Below the pieces are notes generated by a model. The model did no database searches and had not been told where the DNA came from. It saw nothing but the letters and a program-made list of their open reading frames with translations. From Erysipelotrichales bacterium (GTDB lineage: Bacteria > Bacillota_I > Bacilli_A > RFN20 > CAG-826), in NCBI GenBank assembly GCA_022508535.1, contig JAFLUZ010000006.1, forward strand, positions 1 to 64,000: a DNA stretch of 64,000 bases, in the 5' to 3' direction. This document shows positions 43,769 to 52,382 of the stretch, in pieces. The first letter of the stretch is position 1, and every line of letters begins with the position of its first letter. A program made the translations under genes and the position numbers.

Positions 43769-45021
43769 AATTTATTCAAAGGAATTTTTACTTTTAAAAT
43801 ATTGCAAATGATTTCATATGGCTTGTCATTTACACTAAAAACATTTTTAAAAGTTTCTCCTCCTCTACCTTGCCCCTCCATAAATCCAATTTCTACTGCA
43901 ATTTCTTTTAAACATCCATTTACCGGATTTGTTGGCATTTCAAATCTATTTAAGTAGTCTAAATCAACAAATTCTCTAATGCATGGATTATAAATTTCTA
44001 TATATTTTTTATAAATTTTAACAACGATTGGAGAATACGAATTATAATCTTTATGAAAAACTGCATTTGCCAATAATTCCCTCACAATAAGATATTCATT
44101 ATCATTAAAACTTGCTCCAAGTTTTTTTATAATATTCACAATACAGTTTGTCGCTTTAGAATAAGCAATTATTATTGGGCCATCAAATTTATCTGGAACT
44201 TTTTCATCACCAGTATTGTCAATTACCAAAATATATGCTCCTTTAAATAATGTCGCAGGACAATTATAAAATGCCAACTTGAATCCGATATCCGCTGTAA
44301 CAACTCTTTTCCCTTCTTTTATATTATGGGATATATAATTATTATTATTACATTCTTTATAAAATTGTTCTAACAAATTTTCATTTTCTTTTATATAATT
44401 CGTTATCACTTTTTCATTGTAATCAAACTCACTTTTTTTAGAAAGCAAATAAAATGCGATTGCTTCTTTTGATAATAGACTATTATACATCAAGATAAAT
44501 CTTCTGGAGTTTTCATCATTATAAATTTTATCTTTGAAAAAAAGCCAATTTTCATCAATTAATTCTTTTTGAAATTGTTCATCAAACAGTTTGACATCTA
44601 CTCCATTTTCTTTTAAATAAGCATAACCATTCCCACGCACTAAAATATCCGGATCGAAAGTGCCCATGTATACTTTTTTTATACCCGCTTTAACAATAAG
44701 TTCGCTGCATGATATTTCATTAATTCTACTATCATGACTACAAGGCTCCAATGAAACATATAAAGTATCTTTAGAATGATTATTACCACCTAGTTTATTA
44801 ACAAACAAATTATATTCTGCATGATCCCCTTCTAACATCTCAGATCGATATGAAAAAATATTTTCTTCACCGGATTCACTAACTAGTAATGCAACAACAT
44901 ATGGATTTACTTTTTCAGGATGATCATTATCTTTGTTTTCCCATTTTTTCGTTTTGTCTTTTTTTCGTAATTCCTTTATCTTATCTACAACCTTTTTTTG
45001 ATTATCTAAAATCGTACTCAT
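43756..45021 (-). CDS. RibD-like zinc deaminase fused to GHKL (HATPase_c_4) domain
   Basis: 421 residues. N-terminal deaminase: zinc motifs HAE (67-69) and PC...C (Cys94, Cys105), followed by the RibD-type GTFDPDILVRGNGYAYLKENGVDV (119-143, given here as its two ends). C-terminal part: a RecG-like/Schlafen-associated ATPase domain with LIVRELLANAVFHKDY (Glu315, Asn319, His323, Asp325) and the glycine box EGQGRGGETF (382-391). In related proteins an AlbA_2 domain occupies the N-terminus; here a deaminase replaces it. A nucleotide-modifying defence or signalling role is inference; a metabolic role is not supported because no riboflavin gene is near. The start follows GGGAGGG and the promoter at 45052-45079. 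Confidence 0.75.
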   Translation of the reverse strand: MSTILDNQKKVVDKIKELRKKDKTKKWENKDNDHPEKVNPYVVALLVSESGEENIFSYRSEMLEGDHAEYNLFVNKLGGNNHSKDTLYVSLEPCSHDSRINEISCSELIVKAGIKKVYMGTFDPDILVRGNGYAYLKENGVDVKLFDEQFQKELIDENWLFFKDKIYNDENSRRFILMYNSLLSKEAIAFYLLSKKSEFDYNEKVITNYIKENENLLEQFYKECNNNNYISHNIKEGKRVVTADIGFKLAFYNCPATLFKGAYILVIDNTGDEKVPDKFDGPIIIAYSKATNCIVNIIKKLGASFNDNEYLIVRELLANAVFHKDYNSYSPIVVKIYKKYIEIYNPCIREFVDLDYLNRFEMPTNPVNGCLKEIAVEIGFMEGQGRGGETFKNVFSVNDKPYEIICNILKVKIPLNKLWIN

Positions 45022-45051
45022 ATTAAATACCCTCCCACAACGATTTATGTT

Positions 45052-45079
45052 ATTATACCATATTCTTTTAAATTTTCAA
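45052..45079 (-). promoter_or_regulatory. Promoter of the deaminase-ATPase operon
   Basis: Minus strand -35 TTGAAA (45079-45074), 16-nt spacer ending in TGG, -10 TATAAT (45057-45052). Near consensus and with an extended -10, so strong unless repressed. Confidence 0.82.
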
Positions 45080-45082
45080 ACA

Positions 45083-45128
45083 TTTGCGCGAAAAAATGCG
45101 CGCAAATATACGCGCACAAATGCGCCAA
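45083..45128. promoter_or_regulatory. GC-rich palindrome array abutting the promoter
   Basis: A perfect 8-bp inverted repeat TTTGCGCG (45083-45090) / CGCGCAAA (45099-45106) is followed by related half-sites CGCGCACAAATGCGCC (45111-45126). It ends 4 bp upstream of the -35 hexamer. In DNA of this AT content such a GC block is striking, and it is placed like an operator or activator site. A direct repeat ATACGGT ATACGGT follows at 45139-45152. Confidence 0.6.
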
Positions 45129-45180
45129 GATTTTCTTTATACGGTATACGGTAATAAACACCAAATATCAGACGCAAAAA

Positions 45181-46455
45181 CTAGACAATCTCACAAATAA
45201 TCATCACAACGCCCAATAAAAGAAGCGAAACCGTATATAAATGAAATATTGTTTTCAAATCTTTAATTAAACTCATAGCGCAAATGTTATTTTTTGGCAC
45301 CCAAATTAAGCCAATAGCAACTACAGCTGTAGTAATATTAAAAATGAATACAAGTGCCATACTTTTTGTAACAACTCCTAAAAAGTCGGCATATAGCGGT
45401 AGTAAAAAAGCAATAATAGCTAGTAACATTTGTGTGTTTTTTTCAGCCACTACAGTTCTTTTTTCAAGCCAATTAAATGTCTCGTCTAATGATGAGATAG
45501 TGTGTGCTTCTTGTTTTCTGGAAAACCATAAATTTATAATAAAGAAGATATTTCCAACAACCCATGGGAAAAGATACAAGATTTCATTATGGTTTATCCA
45601 TTTTAACAAATGCATTATATAAAAAAGCATATTCCAAAACAATGTCGCAATATAAAATAAAACAGTGGAAAATTTCAAATTAATATTAAAAGTATGTTTA
45701 ATATTCGTTCCTATTATTTTATCAAATATATTAATATGTTTTTGTAAGAAACTCAAAAGAAGATATCCAAAAGTACTGAACAAAATGGTATTAGCAAAAA
45801 GCCATGTAGAAAAAATATTGTACCAATTAGAAAAAGTTTTTATCCCATATATAATTGCAAATATCGAATTGATTGTGCTACCTACAAAACTAGGCAGTAG
45901 AGAAACAAGTAAAAAAAATCTAAATTTAGACATACTTTTTTCTCTCATTGAAAAAAAAGCAATATCAATTATTAGTACAGCTATAAAAATATAAAAAATT
46001 ATTTTTCGATTAAAAATGAAACTGAATATCACATATAAAATCCCCAATATCAATAATGACAACTTATAATTAGTTAATAATTCTTCTTTTGCTAATATTT
46101 TACTAGTTTTCGTCTTTTTTAAAATAGCCCATACTACAAGTGCTTGAAATACATTTCCGCATACATTAAAAATAGATTCAACAATCGATGCTTTCGTCGA
46201 CATACAAAAAAACACAGATGAAATCAGCGCAACAAACACCCCAAGCATACCATAGCGATATATGGCATACATAATAATTAATATTCCGATAAAAACTATA
46301 AACACAGTGGTTGTACTAGAATTATTTAAATATGTCGTCGATAATATATTTATTATCGTGGTTATAAAAGAAAGAAGCAAACAAGCCCAAATATTAGCAT
46401 CTCTATTATTAAACTTTATCGACAATTCGTGATTTAATATGTTCTTTTTATCCAT
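45181..46455 (-). CDS. Polytopic membrane protein, unknown
   Basis: 424 residues with about eleven to twelve predicted helices from residue 25 on. A cytoplasmic stretch rich in charge (FSRKQEAHTISSLDETFNWLEKR, about 310-335) lies between helices. No transporter or enzyme motif is recognised. GAGGGT precedes the ATG. The gene ends 159 bp before the deaminase-ATPase operon, which has its own promoter, so functional linkage is uncertain. Confidence 0.65.
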   Translation of the reverse strand: MDKKNILNHELSIKFNNRDANIWACLLLSFITTIINILSTTYLNNSSTTTVFIVFIGILIIMYAIYRYGMLGVFVALISSVFFCMSTKASIVESIFNVCGNVFQALVVWAILKKTKTSKILAKEELLTNYKLSLLILGILYVIFSFIFNRKIIFYIFIAVLIIDIAFFSMREKSMSKFRFFLLVSLLPSFVGSTINSIFAIIYGIKTFSNWYNIFSTWLFANTILFSTFGYLLLSFLQKHINIFDKIIGTNIKHTFNINLKFSTVLFYIATLFWNMLFYIMHLLKWINHNEILYLFPWVVGNIFFIINLWFSRKQEAHTISSLDETFNWLEKRTVVAEKNTQMLLAIIAFLLPLYADFLGVVTKSMALVFIFNITTAVVAIGLIWVPKNNICAMSLIKDLKTIFHLYTVSLLLLGVVMIICEIV

Positions 46456-46865
46456 AATTTTTTACCCTCGTGTTTTTTAGTATTTCACAATACGAAAACT
46501 AAATCAAGCACTATTCAATTTTGAATCAAAACAAATCAAAATATTGGAGACTTTATTAACAAAATATTAACATCCATACTATGGCATATTTATAAGAAAG
46601 GCATAGATTTATTTTCTATTATTTTATAAAATATGCAACAGCAAATGCTTATGATCCAGTTTGAGCACCAATTATACTTCCTATTAAAAACACTAGATAA
46701 TCCTCTAATTTTGCCACTTACTAATAAGGCAAAATATAAATAGGCAAAAGCCTACTCATATTTTCCAAGGCAATTAAAAAAACTAACAATATCAATAGTT
46801 GACATCACATTGTCTATTGCTTTGTTTGAATTTTTTATTTTCATGTTAATATATTTTATAAATAA
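46456..46865. other. Intergenic region, 410 bp
   Basis: No gene seen. Two small hairpins occur: TTTTGCC/GGCAAAA (46704-46734) and TAGGC-AAAA-GCCTA (46742-46755). The second has a T-rich tail in the leftward direction and may end the higBA transcript. The promoter of the membrane protein gene should lie at 46470-46560 but is not obvious. Confidence 0.4.
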
Positions 46866-47180
46866 CTAAGACAAAAAATTAACTACTATTCTACTGACTA
46901 AAAGCATTAATAAAAAAGAGTATAAAATATGGAAAATCGTATATATAATACTTCCTTTATATGGTCTATCTTTTTTTCTATCATAAAACAATCCAGATGT
47001 TTTGTAAGATAAATTATTTAATAATGATTTTGTGACATTGTTGGCACACTTGTTTGATACTTTCCTCACTAATCCATAATTATTTAATTTATTGAATGGA
47101 TCTGGCGTTATAATATTTCGAAAGAATTTATTGGTTTTTTTGAACATATCAAAATGCCTTTTATTATATCGCTTTTTCAA
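46866..47180 (-). CDS. Small protein with C-terminal membrane helix, third gene of the higBA operon
   Basis: 104 residues starting at TTG 47180, preceded by AGAGGTG at 7 nt; the next in-frame ATG is at codon 12. The N-terminal two thirds are very basic (KKRYNKRHFDMFKKTNKFF), the last 30 residues form one hydrophobic helix (IIYTIFHILYSFLLMLLV). It begins 14 bp after the antitoxin-peptidase stop. Function unknown; it could be a membrane anchor or an additional toxin. Confidence 0.6.
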   Translation of the reverse strand: MKKRYNKRHFDMFKKTNKFFRNIITPDPFNKLNNYGLVRKVSNKCANNVTKSLLNNLSYKTSGLFYDRKKDRPYKGSIIYTIFHILYSFLLMLLVSRIVVNFLS

Positions 47181-47194
47181 CTTTTATCACCTCT

Positions 47195-48265
47195 TTAATC
47201 AATCACTATTTCATATTTTTCTTTTAAGTTATTTAAACAACTATATTGTATTTTTCTTTCTTTTTGTAATCTTCCAACAACTATACCTGGATGAATACTA
47301 ATTTGCGTAGCAAATTCTTGGATATAATATGTTGTATATGTTTTTAATAATTTTAGTTTTTCTGATGGAATTAAGGTTTCTCGTGCAAATTCGTCCGCTT
47401 CCCTTTCTAACTCGTCTTCAACATTATCCGTATCTTCTCCAATAATCATTTTTCTTTTAATTTTTTGCAATACATGTTTTAATTCATGAAAAAAACTAAA
47501 CCAAAATTTATCATTATACGTACCTCTAGTATTTAAAGCCATCATAACCTTATCACTATCAATCCATTTTACAACTCCATTTATGTTAGAATTTTTTAAT
47601 GATGGCAAAATCACAAGCGCAACGCCACAATCTGATAAAATTCGTTTTAACTTAGGATAAAAAATATCAGGATCTTCAAGAGTCATTTTTCTAAAATTCT
47701 TTATGTTATCATTTAGCATTTTCTCATTAAAGGGCTTAGTATTTTCTTTTTTCGCAATTTGAAATGCAAGTGAAACCCATACGTTTTTGCAAACGAGATT
47801 CTCAATTTTTTCTGCTTTTGTCACTGAAGTTCTGTAAAAAGAATAAATATCATTTTTTGCAAACAAAGTTAAAGATGCTATTGGCAATGCTATTCTAAGT
47901 TTATTCATTCCCTCTTCAATGCTATCTGTATCATTGATAATATTTAATTGCTTTAAAAATTTTTTATCAATCATTTTGTAAATGTTTTTTTCTTCATCTT
48001 TGACTTTAGCGTCTGCCAACATTGCAATATATGCATCATATTTTGATTGTAAATTCAACCAAAATTCAACACTAGTTCCAATAAGTTTTGACAATTTTAT
48101 TGCAATATCTGAAGTAATGTTTGCCTCTTGTGATAGTAATAAACTTACTTGTTTACCAGTTATTCCTAATCTCTTTGAAAATTCATCTTGAGTCATTTGA
48201 AGTTCTTCAATATATTCACTTATATAAAAACTTGGATGAAAAGCTCTTCTAATATTTTTAATCAT
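47195..48265 (-). CDS. higA: HigA-type antitoxin fused to ImmA/IrrE metallopeptidase
   Basis: 356 residues. N-terminal HTH of the HigA/VapI type: YIEELQMTQDEFSKRLGITGKQVSLLLSQEANI (about 18-50). C-terminal peptidase domain with zinc motif HELKH (in FWFSFFHELKHVLQ) and EADEFARETLIPSEK. In TA systems such fusions act as antitoxin, with the peptidase possibly controlling turnover of a repressor. It overlaps the toxin gene by 8 bp. Confidence 0.88.
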   Translation of the reverse strand: MIKNIRRAFHPSFYISEYIEELQMTQDEFSKRLGITGKQVSLLLSQEANITSDIAIKLSKLIGTSVEFWLNLQSKYDAYIAMLADAKVKDEEKNIYKMIDKKFLKQLNIINDTDSIEEGMNKLRIALPIASLTLFAKNDIYSFYRTSVTKAEKIENLVCKNVWVSLAFQIAKKENTKPFNEKMLNDNIKNFRKMTLEDPDIFYPKLKRILSDCGVALVILPSLKNSNINGVVKWIDSDKVMMALNTRGTYNDKFWFSFFHELKHVLQKIKRKMIIGEDTDNVEDELEREADEFARETLIPSEKLKLLKTYTTYYIQEFATQISIHPGIVVGRLQKERKIQYSCLNNLKEKYEIVID

Positions 48266-48605
48266 AATGTTTACTTACCTCTCCTATTTCAACACACACG
48301 GCCATTGTATAACTACTAAAATCATCACATATAACTGGTTCTTCGTTTTCATCTAGTGGAGTCAATAACAAACGATATCCTGTAGTTTTACCTAAATACA
48401 TAGAATGAATATTTTTCAGGTCACCTTTTAGTTTATGCAAGTTATATTGTTTTAAAGCAAATATGTCATTTAAATTAGATGCACTTTCGATGGCATTTAA
48501 TGCTGCGAACAATTTATTAGCAACATTTTCGCCAAACTTAATTTTTGCCTTTTTTTCATCTGTACATATTTTTTCTATTTTAGTGTTTTTATACAACATC
48601 TTCAT
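48258..48605 (-). CDS. higB: HigB-like toxin, RelE superfamily
   Basis: 115 residues: KIKFGENVANKLFAALNAIESASNLNDI and LHKLKGDLKNIHSMYLGKTTGYRLLL match the HigB/plasmid-killer form of RelE mRNA interferases. First annotated gene of the operon and followed by the antitoxin, the reverse order typical of higBA. Its ATG has no ribosome site of its own; the strong AAAGGAGGG upstream serves an 11-codon leader frame that overlaps the higB start. Confidence 0.85.
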   Translation of the reverse strand: MKMLYKNTKIEKICTDEKKAKIKFGENVANKLFAALNAIESASNLNDIFALKQYNLHKLKGDLKNIHSMYLGKTTGYRLLLTPLDENEEPVICDDFSSYTMAVCVEIGEVSKHYD

Positions 48606-48624
48606 TGATTATTATATGCCACAT
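48589..48624 (-). CDS. Possible 11-residue leader peptide overlapping higB
   Basis: ATG 48624 sits 6 nt after GGAGG, reads MWHIIINEDVV and stops at 48591-48589, 14 bases inside higB in another frame. It would set toxin translation by coupling. It is supported only by the placement of the ribosome site. Confidence 0.4.
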   Translation of the reverse strand: MWHIIINEDVV

Positions 48625-48648
48625 TTTGACCCTCCTTTACATATTCAT

Positions 48649-48703
48649 TTTACCATTTTGGTAAACCCAAATATATTATAGGCTTCGGATTTTAAAAAAA
48701 CAA
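48649..48703 (-). promoter_or_regulatory. higBA promoter and operator
   Basis: Minus strand -35 TTGTTT (48703-48698), 17-nt spacer, -10 TATAAT (48680-48675). The perfect palindrome TTTACCA-TTT-TGGTAAA (48649-48665) covers the region just after the start point, a fitting autorepression site for HigA. Confidence 0.72.
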
Positions 48704-48740
48704 TATATAAATTAATTTTTTTTAAACTTATAGACAAATA

Positions 48741-48771
48741 AATAAAAACAAAACAGGCAAATCGCCTGTTT
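48741..48771 (-). terminator. Terminator of the GNAT-DUF819 operon
   Basis: Stem AAACAGGC/GCCTGTTT (8 bp, 5-nt loop, 48751-48771) and a T-rich tail TGTTTTTATT in the minus-strand transcript, directly after the DUF819 stop. Confidence 0.85.
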
Positions 48772-48777
48772 GATTCA

Positions 48778-49968
48778 TTATATAAATAATAGAAACAACT
48801 GCCCTATTCCAATTCCAAGTAATGTTCCTATTGCTAAACCTAATGCACCACAAATAACACCTGGTGCAATAAGATCTTGGCGACCTGCAGCTTTCGCAAC
48901 TGGAGCAATAAATGGGGGACCATATACGCCAGCAGTTGATGTAATAATTGCCGTATCACCATCAACACCAAAGATTTTACAAAGAATAATATGCAAAATA
49001 ATAACGCTGATTTGAGCACAAGCAAAAAACGCAAATGTTGGTAAAATATCCGTTAAAAATACTGACCAGTCAATACTCATTGATAAAGCTAAGGAAAACA
49101 TTAATATGAGATACATACCAAGTGTGTATTGCCCTTTGATCTCTCGTATTGGCTTAATAAAGGAAAACGCAACACCAAGTACGGAAACAGATAAAAGAAT
49201 ATATAACAAATTTTCTCCCACTGTGTTTTCAAAGATCAATTCAAGTAATACTCCAACACCAACACAACCAATTGCTAAAGCAAAAGATCCAAGTAATCGA
49301 AGTATACTCTTTTTATCTTTAAATCCAAAGGTAAAATCATCTTTCTTTTCTTCCTCTATATTTTCATGAGTTGTTTCTTTTTCATTATTTTCTTTTAAAT
49401 ATTCTTTTTTATTACGACGATTTAAAACTAGACGATAAAACTTTGGGGCAATAGAAATTAATAATAAGAAATAAATTCCACCAATAATAGTATCTGCAAC
49501 ATTTGCAGCACTTAAAACATTACTTTCTGCGCCCATTGCCGCACCAATTGCATTCATATTTGGTGTTCCACCAGTATATAAACCAACAATCATGGCAGAC
49601 AATTCTGTACTTGGGAAAAATTTATAAGTAATAAAGAAAATTGCAAATGCAATTGCGATGACAGAAACAATGCAAAGCGAATAACCTACAATCGTTCCTT
49701 TAGTTAGTTTTTTAACAGAACGAAGATCAATACTAAATAAAATTAATGGAATGGATAGTGCAACTAATACATAGGTAATTGTTGTCGTTAATCCCTTATC
49801 ATAAGATATACCAGTTAATCCAAGGGTAGAAAAAATAAAACCAACAATATAGCAACATGCAATTGCACCAATCGCGCCTAATATTTTATTTTTCCTAGTT
49901 AAATAAACAATTGGAATTGGTAAACCCAATATACAAATAATTGCTAATATAGTTAATGCAGTTGTCAT
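48778..49968 (-). CDS. DUF819 family membrane protein
   Basis: 396 residues with about eleven helices in two halves separated by a charged loop (KEYLKENNEKETTHENIEEEKKDD, about 190-213; only its ends matter). The motifs GLYTGGTPNMNAIG and AGVYGPPFIAPVAKA match DUF819/YjcL-like proteins, thought to be transporters of unknown substrate. It overlaps the previous gene by 4 bp (ATGA). Confidence 0.88.
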   Translation of the reverse strand: MTTALTILAIICILGLPIPIVYLTRKNKILGAIGAIACCYIVGFIFSTLGLTGISYDKGLTTTITYVLVALSIPLILFSIDLRSVKKLTKGTIVGYSLCIVSVIAIAFAIFFITYKFFPSTELSAMIVGLYTGGTPNMNAIGAAMGAESNVLSAANVADTIIGGIYFLLLISIAPKFYRLVLNRRNKKEYLKENNEKETTHENIEEEKKDDFTFGFKDKKSILRLLGSFALAIGCVGVGVLLELIFENTVGENLLYILLSVSVLGVAFSFIKPIREIKGQYTLGMYLILMFSLALSMSIDWSVFLTDILPTFAFFACAQISVIILHIILCKIFGVDGDTAIITSTAGVYGPPFIAPVAKAAGRQDLIAPGVICGALGLAIGTLLGIGIGQLFLLFI

Positions 49969-51071
49969 AATTCCCTCCCATATATGCGGAATACTTTATT
50001 AAGTTTTCCACCAGCCTTTTCTACGTTAAAACGAGAAGCTTCGTTATTTTCCATAATTGTCCCTGCTTCAACATAACTAATTCCATGTTTTTGGCAAGTC
50101 AAATAAAATGAATGATACAAAGCAAAATTAACACCACAATTTTGATATTCAGGTATGACGTATTGTAAGATAGTCCTAACTGAACGAATACGTTTTTTAT
50201 AGTAAAGAGCTTTAATTAAAGCAAAGATATTACTTTTTCCTTTCATTTTTCTAAAGACTGTATAAAAGTTCGGAACACTCATCAAAATTCCAACAGGCTT
50301 ATCATCTTCTTTTCTTCGGCAAATAAATATAAAATCAGGCCAAAGAAAACTTTTCCAACCCGCAACAATTCTTACTAAATCATCTCTTGTTGGTGCAGTA
50401 TCAAAAATAATATCATTTGTTGCCGACTCAATAACAGCGTGTACATCATCAATTTCGCGGTCTAATCTAGAAAAATCCGCAGGCGCAATATATAAATTAA
50501 AACGTCTCATCAATTTATTAGACATTGTTTCAATTCGTTTCAAATCATAAGTATCAATAGACATTTTATAAGACACAGTATCAAAATCTTTATGAAAACC
50601 ATTACTTTCTAATAACATTTGATAATATGGTTTATTGTAAGAAGTTAAAATCATCGGCTCATCTTCAAATCCAGTAATTTGTATTCCCCGTCTATTATCT
50701 TGATCAAATGGAAAGTATGTACCTTCAACGTAATTTACACATTGTTCTTTTAAAATCTTTGCCATTTCATTTAATAATAAATTCGCAACACTTTGTTCAT
50801 TAATGCACTCAAAATGTGAGAAGAATCCACAGCGCTCTAAATTTTTTTGTTTAGATGCATCAATGGTGAATAAAATTCGTGCGATATAAATGCCATTTCG
50901 GACAACCGCAAGTGCTGTATATGTTTTCTCTTCAATAACAAGTTTTTGTAATGTTTTAAGGAGATCTTTTTTCATATATGGAACATAAAAAGCATCATCA
51001 ACATAAAGACTATCCGCCATATTAATGAATTTCTTTAACTGTTTTTTCGTAGTTAAACGAATGACTTCCAT
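49965..51071 (-). CDS. GNAT-like acyltransferase, unknown substrate
   Basis: 368 residues from ATG 51071 (GGAGGAG upstream); the open frame extends 19 codons further without a ribosome site. The C-terminal half has the GNAT-like IPEYQNCGVNFALYHSFYLTCQKHGISYVEAGTIMENN, resembling FemAB-like/YghO-type acetyltransferases. The N-terminal half is related in pattern (tandem GNAT). Translationally coupled to the DUF819 transporter-like gene, so both may handle one metabolite. Confidence 0.78.
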   Translation of the reverse strand: MEVIRLTTKKQLKKFINMADSLYVDDAFYVPYMKKDLLKTLQKLVIEEKTYTALAVVRNGIYIARILFTIDASKQKNLERCGFFSHFECINEQSVANLLLNEMAKILKEQCVNYVEGTYFPFDQDNRRGIQITGFEDEPMILTSYNKPYYQMLLESNGFHKDFDTVSYKMSIDTYDLKRIETMSNKLMRRFNLYIAPADFSRLDREIDDVHAVIESATNDIIFDTAPTRDDLVRIVAGWKSFLWPDFIFICRRKEDDKPVGILMSVPNFYTVFRKMKGKSNIFALIKALYYKKRIRSVRTILQYVIPEYQNCGVNFALYHSFYLTCQKHGISYVEAGTIMENNEASRFNVEKAGGKLNKVFRIYGREL

Positions 51072-51164
51072 TAAATTTCTCCTCCATTTTTCTTTTGACA
51101 TTATGGCAAAATTTTTGCGATTTTTCAATCTTCCACTACCTATTTTTTCTATATTTATTTAGAA

Positions 51165-51184
51165 TATAATTAAGTGTTACTTAA
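51165..51184 (+). promoter_or_regulatory. -10 element and short palindrome upstream of 51208 gene
   Basis: TATAAT at 51165-51170 with no strong -35, followed by TTAAGT-GTT-ACTTAA (51170-51184), a 6-bp inverted repeat at the expected start point. Confidence 0.4.
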
Positions 51185-51207
51185 TTAAAAGGAGACATTT
51201 GATTAAT

Positions 51208-52266
51208 ATGGATGAATTTAATATGAGTGAAACAGAATTAGAATTTGGTGAAGTGTTATATGAAAAAAGCAATGCAAAATCTATGTATGATGCGCCATCA
51301 GGTAAAGTAGGTGCAAAAGGAATAGCTCAAAGAATTTATATGATTCTTCTCGGTCTAGTATTATTCACATGGTTTTTGTATAGCTTTACTAAGTCTATAA
51401 GTGAAAACGGATTTGTTATCGCACTAATTAATCATTTAGCACCATTTTTCGTGCTTTTTGTATGTGAATTTATTCTTATACTTACTGCGTTCAATGCATG
51501 GGGGAAGTTCCTTCGTCATGCATTACAACACAAATCTTTAAAACGCAAACATGGGATAGAAGGATTAGAAACAAAAATGCTTGAAGAAGAATTAAAAGCT
51601 GCTGATGAAAACAAATCAAAAGAGTGTGCATTACGTATTTATCGTGACCACATTATTGTTATCAATAATGGAGAAAAAATCATATTAAATCGTTCTTCTT
51701 TAAAAAGTGTTAATTGTGAGAATATAAATTCATCATATCAACTAACTTTTATGTTTTATGATGGAACGCAAGTGAAAGCAAGCGTCCTTCTTCCTCTAGC
51801 AGATTTACCATTTATAAAAAAACATTTTGATAATTTTATTTACACACCAGCAAAACACGAAAAAGGTTATTTTATAAAAAAACTGCCATTTCTTGCTTTT
51901 TTACTTATTCCAATTCTAATTGGAATCGCCATTATTATAGTACATTGCTTAGTTATTCCTGATATGCCAATTATTTTTGGAATCGTATTCCTAACAATAG
52001 GTATATTAATTGGCTTAGGTCAATTTGATGATATTCCTATTGTGTCACATAGTATTATGCCAATTGGCGGTGGTATTGTCTTTATTATGTTACCAGTAGG
52101 TATTTTACTCACAATAGTTGATTTAGTCAAAATATCACTTGTATCTTTGTTGGCAGATTTCACTGTTATTCATTCTGCTTTTGCGATATTTTTCGGGTTT
52201 GGACCAATGTTAATTATCATAGGAATCTCGGGATTTTTTAATTGCATTAGAATGAAAAAAAATTAA
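51208..52266 (+). CDS. Membrane protein, unknown
   Basis: 352 residues from ATG 51208; a TTG at 51199, in frame, stands closer to AAAGGAG and is an alternative start. Two helices (about 43-65 and 75-100) are followed by a cytoplasmic domain with a PH-like pattern (CALRIYRDHIIVINNGEKIILNRSSLKSV). Four more helices follow from about residue 225. No family recognised with certainty. It stands alone, closed by a terminator shared with the convergent gene. Confidence 0.7.
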   Translation: MDEFNMSETELEFGEVLYEKSNAKSMYDAPSGKVGAKGIAQRIYMILLGLVLFTWFLYSFTKSISENGFVIALINHLAPFFVLFVCEFILILTAFNAWGKFLRHALQHKSLKRKHGIEGLETKMLEEELKAADENKSKECALRIYRDHIIVINNGEKIILNRSSLKSVNCENINSSYQLTFMFYDGTQVKASVLLPLADLPFIKKHFDNFIYTPAKHEKGYFIKKLPFLAFLLIPILIGIAIIIVHCLVIPDMPIIFGIVFLTIGILIGLGQFDDIPIVSHSIMPIGGGIVFIMLPVGILLTIVDLVKISLVSLLADFTVIHSAFAIFFGFGPMLIIIGISGFFNCIRMKKN

Positions 52267-52338
52267 TAAATTACATGCTTTATTTAATGTTTATATAAAT
52301 GAAATGCTCTAAAAAATACAGGACAAATTTCACTATTT

Positions 52339-52368
52339 AAAAAACCATTCATCAAAGAATGGTTTTTT
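52339..52368. terminator. Bidirectional terminator
   Basis: Perfect 12-bp stem AAAAAACCATTC with a 6-nt loop, T-runs on both strands, between the convergent genes ending at 52266 and 52383. Confidence 0.9.
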
Positions 52369-52382
52369 TCAACTATTATTAA

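Noticed and set aside
43756-45021. Reading the deaminase domain as riboflavin biosynthesis RibD
   Set aside because: No RibD reductase domain and no rib genes nearby; the C-terminal half is a GHKL-type ATPase domain.
45284-45994. Two frames of about 110 codons antisense to the membrane protein gene
   Set aside because: Mirror images of hydrophobic codons; no start signals.
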